64,000 nucleotides of DNA from positions 1,302,001 through 1,366,000 of the forward strand of contig CM066303.1 of NCBI GenBank assembly GCA_033807695.1, given 5' to 3'. How positions within the stretch are numbered: the first letter of the stretch is position 1; each line of letters opens with the position of its first letter. This document shows, one piece after another, positions 1 to 12,289 of this stretch. The notes beneath the pieces are model-generated. The model was given only the letters and a program-made list of their open reading frames with translations, was not told where the DNA came from and searched no databases. This stretch comes from Daedaleopsis sinensis (taxonomy: Eukaryota; Basidiomycota; Agaricomycetes; Polyporales; Polyporaceae). The translations under genes were made by a program, and so were the position numbers.

Positions 1-419
1 ACACCGCACACGCTCGAGATATTCTATGTTGTCGGAGCATGGAAGTTGTACACTGAGTAGGAGTCCGGGGCACTCTCTTTGGAGGACTACTTCGCGCTCA
101 CATTCTCATCTCTGAGGGTATCCAGACGGGCGACAAGAAACCCCTCCTCCCGGGTCCGCCGGCTGCTCCCCGAATCACTGGCGTCGCGTGTCGGACAGCG
201 CGAGACTCACCCACGGTTCTGGACGCGTGTCTGCTTCCCGAGCGACATGCATGTGCGGTCGTCTTCGGCGTCGACTTCCATTACTCATGCCGGTGTTCCT
301 TCAGCTCATCGTCCAGGGGCGCAGTCAAAGTGTTCAACACATACGGGGTAGCGCGGCGTTCCGTCGTCCCCTTGGAGGAGCTCTAAGTCTATTACTCAAG
401 GAAACGAACGAGTCTTTCC
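1..419. other. No recognisable gene
   Basis: I see no exon with recognisable homology here. The N-terminal part of the HET relic that follows should lie in this stretch if it had ever been complete, but no HET start signature (MWLL... / GYAILSH...) can be read in any plus-strand frame, so that part is lost or too decayed. Confidence 0.5.
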
Positions 420-2210
420 GTGAATGTGACGAGGCCACAAATCACAATGCAGTATGTACACCAGACTCCAATCACGATGTCCATGCGTTGCCCATTGCCT
501 AGGGGACGCGCTATATCAGGAAGAAACCCGCACGACCTGGTCTCCCTCAAGATCAAGAAACTCGTCGAAATTACGAGACACCACGGTTATGCGTTGGCAT
601 GGATTGACACCTGCTGCATCGACAAGACGAGCAGCGCTGAGCTCTCGTCGGAGGCGATAAACTCCATGTTCCGCTACTAATCCCTGGCGCTAGTCTGCTA
701 TGCATTCTTGCACGACGTCGACACTGACCGGGCCTTCCGAGTCAACACCTTCAACGGGGTTGCTGGTATGCCGATGGCACCGACGAGGGTGGACCCTCCA
801 AAAACTCATCGCTCCCCGAGTCGTCCTCTTCCTCTCCAGCTCCTGGGAGCTCCTCGGCTCGAAATCCGAACTCGTGGATGTGCTGACGGTGGTCACTCAA
901 GTCTCCGCGACCATCCTACTGTGCGAACAAAGCGTGATGCGGATGAGTGTCGCACAGCGCATGTCCTGGGCAGCGATGCGCGAGACCACCCGTTTGGGGG
1001 ACGAGGCTTACTGTCTACTGGGCATCTTGGATATTAGCATGCCGACGCTGTACCGCCGAGGACGGAGGGCGTTTTGACGCCTCCAGGAGGAGATTATGAG
1101 GCAGTCTTGGGATACCACAATCTTCGCCTGGGGGCCCCAGTGCAGCTTATCGAAGCTGGCATCGAAGCCTTCGAGATCCTTACAGCGCGCCTGAGGGCTG
1201 TTCTCCAGATGACCCTCTGACTTCAGCGAATGCTATGGTATTGAGCTTCGTCCTGATGAACCCCAGTGGACACGTTCAGATGTGAGGCTCTTCTATCGCC
1301 TCATCATAGAGTTAAGATGGATGGCTAACACGATTGCACTATAGGACTGTATGATGGTCGACATTCCAGTCTTCACCACTATGCCAAACGCTTGTTGATG
1401 CTCGAATCCCAATCGTCAATATTGATGGCAGGTTCTACGCTGATCCTTCTTGGTCGATATGTGGGGACCCGCTCTTGCTTCTGCTCCACAGTCGTCTCCA
1501 ACCCACAGCATCGACAGCCCAAATATACGACGTAGGCGGCTGTGCCATGTCCGCTTTCCTTCCGGTGCAGAAGAATCAATCACACCGGTATGGAGTAGCA
1601 TCTGTACGGTAGCGAATGACACGAGTCTACCGCAACCCGCCTCAGCGCTCTACTTTCCCATGAACCACGGCTTCTATCCAGCAATCCGCTTTTCTATCCA
1701 AGTTCGGGGCGAAGAACGCGTCAGTGACGAATGTCGTCTCGGGGATACGAGGACGTCTGGTTCAAACTGCCCCTTGCCTTCCTCCATACGTTGGCCCAGA
1801 GTGGACCGAGATGCTCCTCGCACCCACCGCCTGTCTACCCTACATCGCCCCACATTCAAAGCAAGCGGAGTATTGAGTAGCGAGGCACCAGTCGCTCGGG
1901 GCTTCCACTTGGACGTGACACTCGTAGAAGGGGAACCAGACCATTCCGAGTTCACTGCCACATGCATGCCCCGCCGACCACATCCTAACATGGCCGGGCC
2001 TCAAGAAACGCTTCTCCGTCAAGATGCGCCCAGGATGCGCCTCGGGCGACTCCGATACGACTGCGCACGCGTTCAAGCTCGTCTTTGTCCAGGACTCGTC
2101 AATCACCCTGGCCGATTGTCTCAATATTTGTCACGATGGACAAGTCCTTGTAACAATCTCTCGAAGGCCATGCATGCTCCGCTGGTGAACGCTTCATCGT
2201 GTTAGTCCAA
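420..2210 (+). pseudogene. Decayed HET-domain gene
   Basis: Fragments of a HET (heterokaryon incompatibility) protein are readable in order but in different frames. At 540-677 the core WIDTCCIDKTSSAEL...INSMFRY ends in a premature TAA. At 760-1074 another frame gives RRGWTLQKLIAPRVV, then AQRMSWA and DEAYCLLGILDISMPTLY, stopping at a TGA where the intact relatives read on through RLQEEIM. At about 1395-1600 a third frame gives ARIPIVNIDGRFYADP and YDVGGCAM, matching the part of intact copies that follows their SITPHG motif. There is an extra S in AELSSEAI relative to the three intact copies in this window. At least one frameshift and two stops make it non-functional. It is transcriptionally parallel to the STE3 gene downstream and is probably an old member of the local HET family. 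Confidence 0.85.
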
Positions 2211-3243
2211 TCCCATGCATTCTTGCACGCCGTCGACTCCACTGACTGGGCTTCCTGAGTTAATACCTCGTGTGAGCTTACCCGAGCCCGCGATCGAGGT
2301 CACGGTAGACGGTGCCGAGCGTGGTGAGACTTTTGATCTCCAATGATCAGGCTTGTTGACGACTTGCAGTCAGCGTACGTACTGGTTACTTGTTACCTCA
2401 CGCCAGCGGTACCGTAGCCATACTTACTTAGCCGATGTTCACGCGTTCACGCCCCACAAAAGGCAACGTAGGCGCCGGTAGACACGTGGCTGCAGTTACT
2501 ATCAGAGTCGGCGATGCATCATCTCATGACTGCCACCACCTTCTCTAGACTCTGTGATCAATGACCACGGCGCTCCTAACACTCAAACCAGTACTTGCTA
2601 GCACCAATCTCTTCATACGCATAGACTCACGACAATTCCACGCCAACGGCTTGCTGACGCTTACTTTCAACATTGGTCACGGTACCATCGTCGGATGCCG
2701 TAGGGATCAAGGCGAGCTGTCTGTGGTCAGTACGCCATGCTTTGAACATGCCTTTTGCTCATCTTCGATTGTTCACACCGTAGCTCTGAGCTGCTGTAAG
2801 CGACGCGTCAGTCTGTGCAAAACATTGGGAACACCTTTCTTGGCCCATCAAAGCAATGTCCATATCCGGTCACTCACTTATGGTCGCTTCACCGAAACGG
2901 TGCGCGACCTCTCGAGCTCCGCACTAGAAGGCCGGCAAATCGTGCTCGACGTCGAGGTGACGCTGAGCTGTGTTGTGCTCGGGTTGTCCATCCTTGTACT
3001 TGATCCACCGGCGCGGGCCTCGGGGAATGCAGGCGACGGTTCAAAATTCGTGATAATATCGACGCCCGCAACGACTGGGCTTCTGCGCTGCCCACCGATA
3101 CCGATACCCAAACCCAATCTCAATCTCTAGTAGTCCCTCGCTCGACGCGACACCTCGTCCTTCCTTCCTGATCCCGCCACCATCCATCCATCCTGTCCTG
3201 TTGCGACAACTCGAAGCCCCGACAGAGTTGAGAGCGCACCAAG
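2211..3243. other. Intergenic, upstream of pheromone receptor
   Basis: Plus-strand open frames here (for example 2561-3130) lack codon bias, homology or splice structure. I see no CAAX-ended pheromone-like peptide. A pyrimidine-rich stretch (about 3110-3200) lies immediately upstream of the receptor start, as is common for basidiomycete promoters. Confidence 0.4.
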
Positions 3244-5190
3244 ATGCGCACTGAGCTGCCAGCCGTGTCCTTCGTATGCTTGGGCCTGCTCGCCTTCTTG
3301 TCCCCCGTCTTCCTACACTCCCGCAACATCGCGGTCGTGTCGCTTGTAGCGTGGCTCGTCTGCTGCAACCTGGTCCACGGCATCAACGCCTTGCGGTGGG
3401 CGGGGAATGAGGTGGATCATGCCCCGATATGGTGCGACATCAGTAAGTCGAGCCATGCTGGTCTCCTGCGATATTCCCTGATATATGAGTGTGAAAAGCG
3501 ACGAGAGTAGTCCTAGCTGCACAGATGGCGTTGCCGGGGTGTGCCTTCGTCTTGGCTCGACGACTGCGCAGTTGTGCGATCGGCCAGGAAGTCACGCAGA
3601 AGGCCTACACGTTGATGCAAGATCTTACATTCACACTAATCATTCCCATTGTCTACATCGTTCTTCGTAGGTCGTCATATCTGGCCCACTCGCTATACCA
3701 AGCTGACCTGATTCCTTTTAGATGTTATCGTGCAACCCCATCGTTTCGACATCGCCGCCGACTTTGGGTGCGCCCCATCTATCTATACGTCGTCCGTTGC
3801 CATAATTCTCGTCTGGATTCCGCGACTCGCCCTCTGTATTGCTACGCTCGTATATGCCTCCCTCGCCGTCCGCGGCCGCCTGGATAGCGGTCTCGTCTTC
3901 TTCAGCCACATGCAAGACTCGCCACGTCTCAACATCTTCTCCTTCGTCCGTCCTCTCTTCACGTCCGTCATGATCATGGCGATCGTGCTCTCCACCACGA
4001 TCGTCTCGCTCTACGCTAGGGTCGCTGCCATCGGCGGGCTGCAGATGTGGTCGGTGGACAAGTGGGATGTAGTCCATGCGCACATGACGGAGGCGTTCGT
4101 GGTCGCCCCGACGTCGCGCCTCGACCTGATTAGCGTCGCGGCCGAGTGGTGGGTCGTCCCGGCCAGCTCGTTCGTGGTGATTGGTATGACGATCCTGGGG
4201 TTGTTCTGCCGTGCGACAGGCGACAGCTCGCGCGGATACCAAGAGCTCATGCGTTGGTTTCGCACGAACGTCCTCCGACGTCCCTCTCGCGACTCGTCGT
4301 CCAACGGGTTTCGAGGAGAGATGATCAGCAGCACGCCCTCGTCGCCGACGCTAGTGGGAGACCGCAAGTCGCTCTTCGACGTCTGGAACCCCACTGCGCC
4401 CGCGAAGGTCAAGCTCGCCCACCTCCCGCGCCTCGCTATTCCAGAACGGCCCCAATCGTCTACGTCGTCTTGCGCGTCGCCCGACGACCCATTCGTAAAG
4501 TCGACCAGGACGTACGTCGAGTCGCCCACGGGCCGTGAGGTACTCGGGCTGCCCCCGCTTCCGCCTGCGCTATACTCGCCCCCAGCCGGATCCGGATCCC
4601 CTTCACCAGCCCCAGCCACGACGAAGACGACGTCCCCCGCGAGCAAGTCGCCCAAGCCTGTGCGACCGGCACGTCCGGATCCGATTCTGTCCGCGGAGTC
4701 GTGGCCCCGGCCGCCTTCTACGGTGCCCACCTCGCCCACTCCCCGCACGCCATCTCCGAAGTCGAGCGTCTCCCCCATCCACGTGCAGCCGCCCTCCCCC
4801 ACTCCCGCACCCGCACCCGCAACCGCGCTCGACCACGCGTCCTCATACGCGTTTGCATACGCATATCCGTACCCGTCCCCGCGTCCCCCCATTCCCCCGC
4901 GCCCGGCGAGCGTGCTGTCGATCCCGACGAGCCTCGCGTCCTCGACGCTGAGCATGGGCGGGTACTACGACGACTCGAGCCTGAGCGAGCCGCACGTCGT
5001 GCCGTTCCAGGACCACCTGGACGCTCACAACGCGGCGCATGGGCTGGCGGTCCCGAAGCACCTGCGCAGGATGCGGAGCCGGGACGTGTTGCCGCGGAGC
5101 TTGAGTGCGCGGGAGCGGGAGCGCAGGCGGCAGGGGTCGGATGCGCTGTCTGGGATCTACATGACCGTGGTGAAGGAGACTAGTGTCTAA
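3244..5190 (+). CDS. STE3: STE3-type pheromone receptor (divergent)
   Basis: Class D fungal GPCR that binds farnesylated peptide pheromones at the plasma membrane and signals through a G protein to the mating MAPK pathway. Exons are 3244-3442, 3499-3666 and 3722-5190 (introns 56 and 55 nt), giving 611 aa. The ATG at 3244 opens directly into TM1 (SFVCLGLLAFLSPVFLHSR). The STE3 signature APIWCDI at the end of exon 1 is followed by TTRVVLAAQMALPGCAF and later by QPHRFDIAADFGC, which matches the family QGHRFDI...GC motif. Seven hydrophobic segments end near residue 285. The C-terminal tail of over 300 residues is Pro/Ser-rich and low in complexity, longer than in the second receptor of this window. 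Divergence in the TM2-3 region (RWAGNEVDHAPIW instead of a W..NAIN.APVW type) suggests either a non-mating receptor-like gene or a distant allele class. No pheromone gene is evident beside it. Confidence 0.9.
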
Positions 5191-5797
5191 CGCTCTGTGC
5201 AGACACATGCTCTCCGCGCACGAAGGCTTCACCTACCGGTTCTCACCTAACATTTCTATGCGTCCTTTCTCCGCTAGGTCGAGGTTCTCCGAGTCGTCTA
5301 ACCATCATGTTCGGACTCGCGTTATTCGTCCCTTGCTAGAAGTCATTCATTTTTCTTTCATCATGCTCTAGCATTCCAACTCTGTAGCTTTTCACCACTC
5401 TGTAGCATACCGCCCATCTGTAGCTTATTCCGAAGTCGTGTGCGGCGCGAATGGATTGATCCTTTCAGCGCTCCGACTTTCTCGTTTTGGTATGACGCGT
5501 TTAGTGCGCCTGTATGTCAGTGACGCCACCGACTCTCATCCGACGCATCGACGACGGCGGCAACATCGCTTGACAACTACCACCACCACCACCACATCCA
5601 AAGGTCCCGGCTCATTCTGCTGTGCGGTATGAAGACCTGTGTTCATTAGCACAACACGCCCGAAGCTCGTGTACGACTGCGCGGTCTCCACACGTTTACC
5701 CCGCGGACTCGGATTCGCAACCACTGCCAGGCATCCTGCTCACACCCCGGCTTGCTCACGACCCCCCACGACCCGTACACCTCTCCATCGTTCAGAC
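5191..5797. other. Intergenic / 5' UTR with a short Cys-ended ORF
   Basis: The region between the receptor and the next gene holds a short ORF (5438-5632, 64 codons) whose last residues are GPGSFCCAV. A (CCA)n/(ACC)n microsatellite lies at 5575-5595. It is probably mostly 3' UTR and promoter; the ORF is discussed under findings as a very weak pheromone candidate. Confidence 0.35.
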
Positions 5798-7538
5798 ATG
5801 GGTAATCAAGCTGCGGAGGCTGGGCCATCGCGCCGAGCCGTCCCCACGAAGCAGGCGGCGGAGGGCGGGGGCGAAGGCGAGGACGAGATGGAGGGCGCGA
5901 GCGGTTCTGAAGCGTCGGCGAGCGATGTTGAAGGCGAGTCCCAGGACGAGTCTACCGAGCAGGAGTACCACGACGCCCCCTCCGCACGCTCTGGCTCTAA
6001 GGGGAAGGGGTCCCCGGCTGCGGCCAGGCGGGCTCCTGCGACGCCCTCCCAGGCGGTACCGACGACGAAGAGCAGCGCCTGGACGGACTTGGACCTCTCC
6101 ATCATCGTCGCTCTTGTCTCGCCCATCGGGAACTGGCTCACGGGCGGGGACCACATCAAGAACATCTTCCTCATCATCCTCCTCATCTTCTACCTACACC
6201 AAATCATCGAAAGTACGTCTCTTTCTGCTCGTACTGTGGCCTCTGAGATTTGTTACTGACTATATGGGCTCTGGAACAGTTCCCTGGCAGCTGTACCTGG
6301 CCGCACGTCCTCGCAAATCATCTGGGCGGACACCAGTCCCTCGTGCGGATGAAGACAAGGATGAACGACTCGCCCACCTCACGGCGCTCGCTCGCGGAGA
6401 ACTACGTCGTAGCGAGATACTCTACCTCTCAATCTCGATCCTGTCCCCATTCATCGGCGCCGCGTTCCTGCGCTGGGTGCTCTCCGCGCTCGGCGACCAC
6501 GACACGCTCACCTGGTTCAGCACCACGCTCTTCGTGCTCGCGACCGGCGTCCGCCCGTGGTCGCATCTCATCAACCGCCTCAAGGACCGCACGCGCGAGC
6601 TGCACACGGCGCTGCACTACCCCGACGAGGACTCCCTCATCCGCCGCTCCGAGCACTCCGAGCGGAAGCTGCGCACCGCGCTCAAGCGCGTCGACGCCCT
6701 CGAGCGCGAGCTCCGTGCCCTGCGCGACAGCGTCGAGCGCCTGCAGCAGCTGCGCGAGGTGTGCGACGACATCACGGAGATGCTCGGGGACGTCGAACGC
6801 ACGGCGAAGCGCAGCGAGCGCAAGGGCGACGCGAACCGCGCGGCGCAGAACGTCCGGATCGCTGCGCTGGAGCAGGGCTTCGTCCAGCTCGACGAGCGCC
6901 GCAAGCGCGACGTCGCCGCCTTCGAGGCCGCGGGCATCCGCCTCCCCAAGATCAAGGGCGACGCGGTCCTGCAGCGCGCCCGCTCGACGCTAGCCACGCT
7001 CCTCGACAAATTGCTCTACGTGCCCCGCGCGATCCTCCTGTTCGGCCTCGAGGATTCGTACAGCCAGCACGAGCACAAGGAGTTCCGCCTCGGCGCGTTC
7101 ACGAACGGGAACGGGGGCACAAACGCGAACGGGAGCACGAACGGGAGCACGAACTCAAACTCAAACGGTAACGGCTCCCTCGCTCATCCGCGCATCCGCA
7201 GTCCTGACCGCGAGAAGCACCTGCCGCACCTCGTCCCGCGCCTCGCGACGATCCCCGAGGCTGAGCACTCGGACTCGGACGAGACGTTCGTCTCCGACCG
7301 CGAGGGCGCCGCCCCGACCACCCCTGGGTCCTCGCCGCGCAGGAGCAAGAGCGTCGGCAGCGGCAGCGGGCCGTCGAGCGAGAACGGCCGCTCGGGGAAG
7401 GCGGGCGCGCTCGGGGGGGCGGGGGGACAGATGGTGTACGAGTTCGCGCAGGGCGCGGTGCTGTGGCCGTACCGCGCGAGCGTGCGTGTCCTCGTCGCGG
7501 TCCTCCCGCCCGTGCAGCGGGTGCTACCTCGTGTTTGA
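5798..7538 (+). CDS. Coiled-coil multi-pass membrane protein, unknown function
   Basis: Exons 5798-6212 and 6280-7538 (67-nt intron) encode 557 aa. The start is the MGNQAAEAGPSRR methionine, the first ATG of the open frame after a pyrimidine-rich leader. Residues 1-100 are acidic, Ser/Glu-rich and disordered. Hydrophobic segments follow at about 105-140 (SIIVALVSPIGNW, NIFLIILLIFYLHQII) and about 190-235 (YLSISILSPFIGAAFLRWVL, STTLFVLATG). A long Arg/Glu/Leu coiled coil with heptad spacing (HSERKLRTALKRVDALEREL and onward) runs to about residue 370. An Asn/Gly repeat linker (GTNANGSTNGSTNSNSNGNG) and a short hydrophobic C-terminus (AVLWPYRASVRVLVAVLPP) complete it. I do not recognise a named domain. 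It lies head-to-tail 0.6 kb behind the receptor. Confidence 0.85.
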
Positions 7539-8028
7539 ATGGACCTTGTGGCTTCGGATTCGGCTTTGGATTGGGACTAAGTAGGAAAATCGTCTTTCGT
7601 CTTTCGTCTATATACGTCTTTCGTTTCGTGCTAAGTATCTGCTATCGTTCGAATTCCATGTCTCACCTCCGCCCTCATTCCTCGTTCGCTGTTAAGTCGG
7701 TCGTCTCCCGCCCACGTATCCTGTATCTCCGTTCGTGTGTAGTATTACCATACACCTGCACTTAGGTGTTGTAGCTATTCGTCCGTGCCTTGTCGTGATC
7801 CGTCTGCTTAGTACTCTAGATACCCTGTATGTGTCTCACGACCGCTCCGTAATGGTACACACCGAGTTTCCTATGGAATCTAAATACAACGTCGGTGCAA
7901 CTCATGTCTGCCACTTGGAATCCCCCATATATGACTGCTGTACCATGCGCGCAACTGCATGAACAGCAACGATGCGGCCGCATATCTGCACGCAGATAAT
8001 AGTGATTGGTGCATATGGCTCCGCTATT
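7539..8028. other. Intergenic, convergent gene ends
   Basis: This is 3' flanking sequence between the convergent membrane-protein and HET genes. T-rich, ATACGTCTTTCG-like repeats at 7585-7640 probably belong to the 3' UTR. No gene is seen. Confidence 0.5.
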
Positions 8029-10454
8029 TCACAAAAGAACATGACCACTGTCTCGCCAAGGCAGCAGCGGAGGCTTAAACACGACCGGGCTGCTCCGCGC
8101 GTAAGCGTCGCTCAGCGGCGGATGCTCGTCCCTATCGACGTCGCCCGCATCCCGCGCGGCGAGGTCCCACTCCCATGGGTACAGATGCACCACGTCGTCG
8201 CCCCGCGGCGGCGCGAGGGCATCGTGCAAAACCTCCCTGACTGTGTCCAGCGCGGTCCTGAGCGCGGCGACGAACCGGTTGCCCGTGCGGTAGCCCCACT
8301 TGTGGCGGAGGTCGCCCTCGGCTGCCCAGTGCTCGTTGAGCGTGAGGCACTGCGCCGCCCGCGAGCGCGTGTGCTCAAAGCCGAGCACCCACGTCCACAT
8401 GCCGCGCGGGCACCTCGCGATGTACTCCGGGTCTGGGTTGCACTCGTCGTAGCCCGGGGGCGGGGGCGGGCCGTTTGGGGGGCGGAAGGGGACGCCCTCG
8501 AGGGCCTCGATCTTGCGCAGCCCGTCGCGCCAGTTCGAGAAGTGGTCGTGGGGATCGTGGGAGTAGACGCCGCCCAAGCCTGGGACATAGGTCGTGCCGA
8601 GGGAGAAGAGCATCTTGACCCACACGAGCCGGTGGCGCGAGACGTACTGGAGCCGCCAGCGCGGGTAGAACTCGTCGCAGATGCCGATCTGGATGGCGCA
8701 CTTGAGGGCGCAGGCGAGCTTGGGGTGGCGATATGTGTAGCTGATGGTCATCGGGTCTTTGCCATTCCATGGGACCTGCCCGTTGTGGGTTGCGATATCA
8801 GATACGTGTTCCTTCGGGAGGCTGCGCAAGAACTCTTCTGGGAAGCGGAAGACGGGCTTGAAGACGTGGTTGAGCGGGACGTAGAGAGGCGGTTTGGGGT
8901 GCAACGACGCCACGCGATTCGCCAGGTACAGGTCCTGCCATTCTAGCTGCATAGAATCCAGGGCAGGGAAACCCTGAACGTTTGCGGTGCTGTTGTGTCC
9001 AGCAGGTGCCGTCGCCGGTACTCTGATCATGCGGCGAGGGAGGTCATTCTCGTCGCTGGGAGGAATTCCGATGTCATATACATCAACAGTGCTGACCGTG
9101 GTGCGCGGACGCTGCTTGAGCACTAGCAGGAGCCTATCTTCGCCCTGATAACATGTCAGGTCTACGAACATGTAGCCATCAATTTCCACTGCGAGCGCAT
9201 GCACCAGGACGCCATGAGGTGTAATTGAGAATGTCATTATTTTGTCGAGGTCGTCTTCTTCGTCAATATGAGTGGTCTAAGCGCATGTTCAGCTATCACT
9301 GGACCACATATGACCCAAAGCAAAGGACATACATCGTCATGGTTCGTTGTGCCGCGCGTGTCATCTGCGCTAACATCATTCACATTGCTCGTGTCGTCCA
9401 CATTATTATTTGAGTCGTTCACATCATTCGATTCGTTCATGTCAGTCGAACTGTTCGCGTTGCCGGATTCGTTCGCGCTTTTCGCGTTGGTGACGTCGAA
9501 CGCATTCGCATTCGCATTCGCGTCGTCTTCATCCTTGCCAATCGTGCGAGCCAAGCAGTCCATCCCGCCGCACAGCCGGAAATCGGACGGCTTCAACGCA
9601 AACACGCCCGCGACGCCTTCCTCGTCGCGATGACTGTCCAGATTGTACGGATGGCAGACGGCCCCCCACGCAAAGAGCGTGGTGTCGGGGGACTGCCGCA
9701 TGATTTCCTCCTGGAGGCGCTGGAACGCCTTCCTGCCCTCCCCGTAGAGCGTCGGCAAGTTGATGTCGAAGATCCCCAGCAGGCAGTACGCCTCGTCCTC
9801 GGGGCGCGTCGTCTGGCGCCCGGCGGCCCACGACATGCGCTGCGCGACGCTGATGTCGTTGGGCTTCTTTTCTAGACGCAGTATGGTCGCGGGGATCCGC
9901 GTGATCACCTGCAGACCCTCGGCGAGGTCCGCCCTCGAGCCCAGGAAGTTCCAGTCCTTCGAGAGGAAGTGGACGACTCGCGGGGCGATCAGCTCCTGGA
10001 GCGTCCACCCCCGCGTGTGCCATCTGTCGCGGGCGAACAGGGTTTTCTGGACGTTGCGCGGGTTGCACACCGTGTCGATCATCCTGGCTGGGGAGACGGT
10101 GCGGACCTCGCGGAGATACACGTAGCACACGAGCGCGAGGCTGTAGTAGCGGAACATCGAGTTGATCGCCTCCGAGAGCTCCGCGCTGCTCGTCTTGTCG
10201 ATGCAGCATGTGTCGATCCAGGCCCACTTGTAGCCGTGTGCCTCGGCGACCTCGCAGCACCGCCGTATTTTGCTCGAGACGAAGCCGCGCGGGTCTTCGC
10301 CTGACACGGCACACCGCTCTCGGATCCTCTGGAGGTCCTGGAACGACTGCTCGTCTTGGAGCCATGTGTGGGAGAGGATCGCATAGCCTTCTTCGACCTT
10401 TTCCGGTGAGATGAACCAGTGTAGTGTGAAATCATGGGTCTCCAGAAGCCACAT
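8029..10454 (-). CDS. HET-domain protein (HET plus long C-terminal region), copy 1
   Basis: Heterokaryon-incompatibility-type protein; family members trigger cell death or immunity-like responses after non-self fusion, but the specific role is unknown. Exon 1 (10454-9333) and exon 2 (9276-8029) are joined by a 56-nt intron with a GTATGT donor and TTAG acceptor, giving 789 aa. HET-domain hallmarks in order are GYAILSHTW, WIDTCCIDKTSS, RWHTRGWTLQELIAPR, ISVAQRMSWAAGRQTTR and YCLLGIFDINLPTLYGEG. After the intron comes MTFSITPHG and a long C-terminal region shared in outline with the other two HET genes here. I chose MWLLETHDFTL as the start because both other copies begin MWLLN; an in-frame ATG exists at 10553. 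Before the intron lies an Asn/Asp/Ser repeat (DDANANANAF, NESNDVNDSNNNVDD), a likely hypervariable tract. The gene is convergent with the upstream membrane-protein gene. Confidence 0.9.
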
Positions 10455-11167
10455 ATCTGCTAATTGGAGGTAGCCTATCAGTGTGTCACTGCATATCGTG
10501 ATATCAGCAGACAACCAAGGTGTGAGCATTGAGCGAAATACTCTGTTTCCCAACTTCGGCCTAAGGTTGCGCGGGAAATCTGAGAAAATCGGATATCAGC
10601 GGTCATTTAAGTCGCAGTCACGTTAGACTCTTACGAAGTGAAGCGGCTTGATTGCTGCAAAAGCACTACTGCTCGCACAAGGGTCACGGTGGCGACTACT
10701 AGGTAGTAGGTAGCGTGTTATGTCAGTACTGTGCGAAAGACAAACTGTGGTAGTTTGTCGAGGGGTGTGCAGAATCTTCTAGTTATCTGCTAGAGAGCAT
10801 TATATGTAGAGCGGTAAGACGAGACGCACTTTAGCTTGTACTGGTGGAGGAAAGCGACGAGTTGTGGGCGCTACGCGCTCATCGATTTATTTCGCCGTGG
10901 AATTTGGAACTCAACAGACAACCGGACGGCCTCGTGGCCTCTCGTCTCAGCGATGGAACGAGGCCCTCGAGTTATTTGTTGATTTTCAAATTCTACAGGC
11001 CATGGGAGAGATGGCCTTTCTGGCTCTCCTGGCATGTCATGAATTCGAATATCCACAGCTTCTCGACGTCGAGAACAGATCTGCAGCTTGAAGCTTGAAG
11101 ATTGAGGAGTAGATTTCCACCATCTCCTGTTGTACAGTCGCTGAATAAAACATCACACCGAAACAAC
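10455..11167. other. Intergenic
   Basis: This is promoter-side sequence of HET copy 1 and 3' flank of the DUF6533-like gene. A purely open stretch (about 10844-11098) contains inverted short repeats around an XhoI-like CTCGAG and GGCCATGGGAGAGATGGCC, but has no recognisable protein similarity. No gene is called. Confidence 0.4.
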
Positions 11168-12281
11168 CTACACCTCTTCAGAATAACTGTCGCTCGAGCT
11201 GGACTCTGCCCAGCTTCCTCCTGGCCCTCCACCATGTCCTGTCTCCAAATCAGGTTGCCTGTCATGGCCCGTGTGGGTTTGCGCTGCATCGCAATACCCC
11301 TGCACATGCACCTGTTTTGAGGCGACCTTCTCGATCCACCCACAATCATCTAGCACTGCCAGATCTTCCGACGACGTAGAGTCCGACCCCGACTCGGACT
11401 CGGACTCGGAGGTCGCCGCTCCACTGGCAGGCACAATTGTCGACCCGACCGGCCCCACGATGCGGGCGAAGCTCACAGACCCGCTGGAGCCCACAGAGAA
11501 GTGCAATGGGTCGTCCGAGTTAAGTTTCAGTTCCTGGCCGTTCGCTTCTTGGAGGTCCAGGATGAACCGGTAGACGAGTACGCATGACAGCCTGCAGGAC
11601 GGTTGTGCAGTTAGCGGAGGGGGAGGGTACATACGAGACTTTGAGCGAAGGACTTACGGGTCGGTGAATTGGCCGATACCACTTGCGTGCGTGGTTAAAA
11701 CGCCGAGTATCTACGACATGGCAAGACGTTAGTCCCACTAGTTGAGCTTCGCGGATGCGCGTGTGGACGACTCACCAAGGACAGTGTAAAGGCGAGATGC
11801 AAGACGTTCAGGATGAACAGTGATCTGCTCAAACGAGACGTGAGACTTTAGTGCCAGATTAGTAGACCGGTAGGGACTCGGACTAACATGAAGTAGATCG
11901 TTCCTGAGGAACTCGCTTCGTCGTCAGCAACAGTGGAACATTCAATCGACAACGAGGCACAACACACCATTCCAAAGCAAGATATTTGCAAACGTCATGC
12001 GACTCCGCTCGAGGTGGTATGCTCGCCTAAGGTAGTTGACACCCAGCGTCCGCCACGTAATAGCTATCAGGATGATATCCGCGAGGATGAGTCCTCCTCT
12101 CGAGACGACAGGGACTACACGGCCAATCTCGTCATGCTCATGGAAGCATTGCATATCTCGTTTAAGCGACGCACATCTGAAATGACCAATGAGCAATGAC
12201 CGCTCTGCGTCAGCACGCGCTGTCTGCACACATTCAACAGAGGACGGCCCACGTACATGATATTATCCGTTTGTGTCGTAG
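11168..12281 (-). pseudogene. 3' half of DUF6533-like membrane protein gene, cut by the 22-kb element
   Basis: C-terminal exons of a basidiomycete multi-pass membrane protein whose 5' half is at 34254-35152. In minus-strand order the exons read TTQTDNIM (crossing the insertion site), SRGGLILADIILIAITWRT, a 16-nt micro-exon giving GTIYF, SLFILNVLHLAFTLSL, ILGVLTTHASGIGQFTDP and finally LSCVLVYRFILDLQEA followed by an acidic Ser-rich tail ending at 11168. The pattern of two conserved late TM helices, then a VYRFILDLQ-type motif, is typical of DUF6533-containing proteins. Every splice junction is GT-AG and all exons are open, so apart from the insertion the gene looks intact. The first 7 bases (12275-12281) are one copy of the target duplication. 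Confidence 0.85.
12275..12281. repeat. Target site duplication, left (GTCGTAG)
   Basis: The 7-bp direct repeat GTCGTAG lies immediately outside the left tip of the element. An identical copy is at 34254-34260. One base (the final G) could equally be assigned to the element tip, so the true length is 6 or 7. Confidence 0.9.
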
Positions 12282-12289
12282 GTAGATTA

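Noticed and set aside
4011..4955. Long minus-strand open frame
   Set aside because: It is antisense to the Pro/Ser-rich tail of the receptor, whose reading frame is supported by homology.
7972..8946. Plus-strand 324-codon open frame
   Set aside because: It is antisense to the second exon of HET copy 1, which has clear homology and splice sites.
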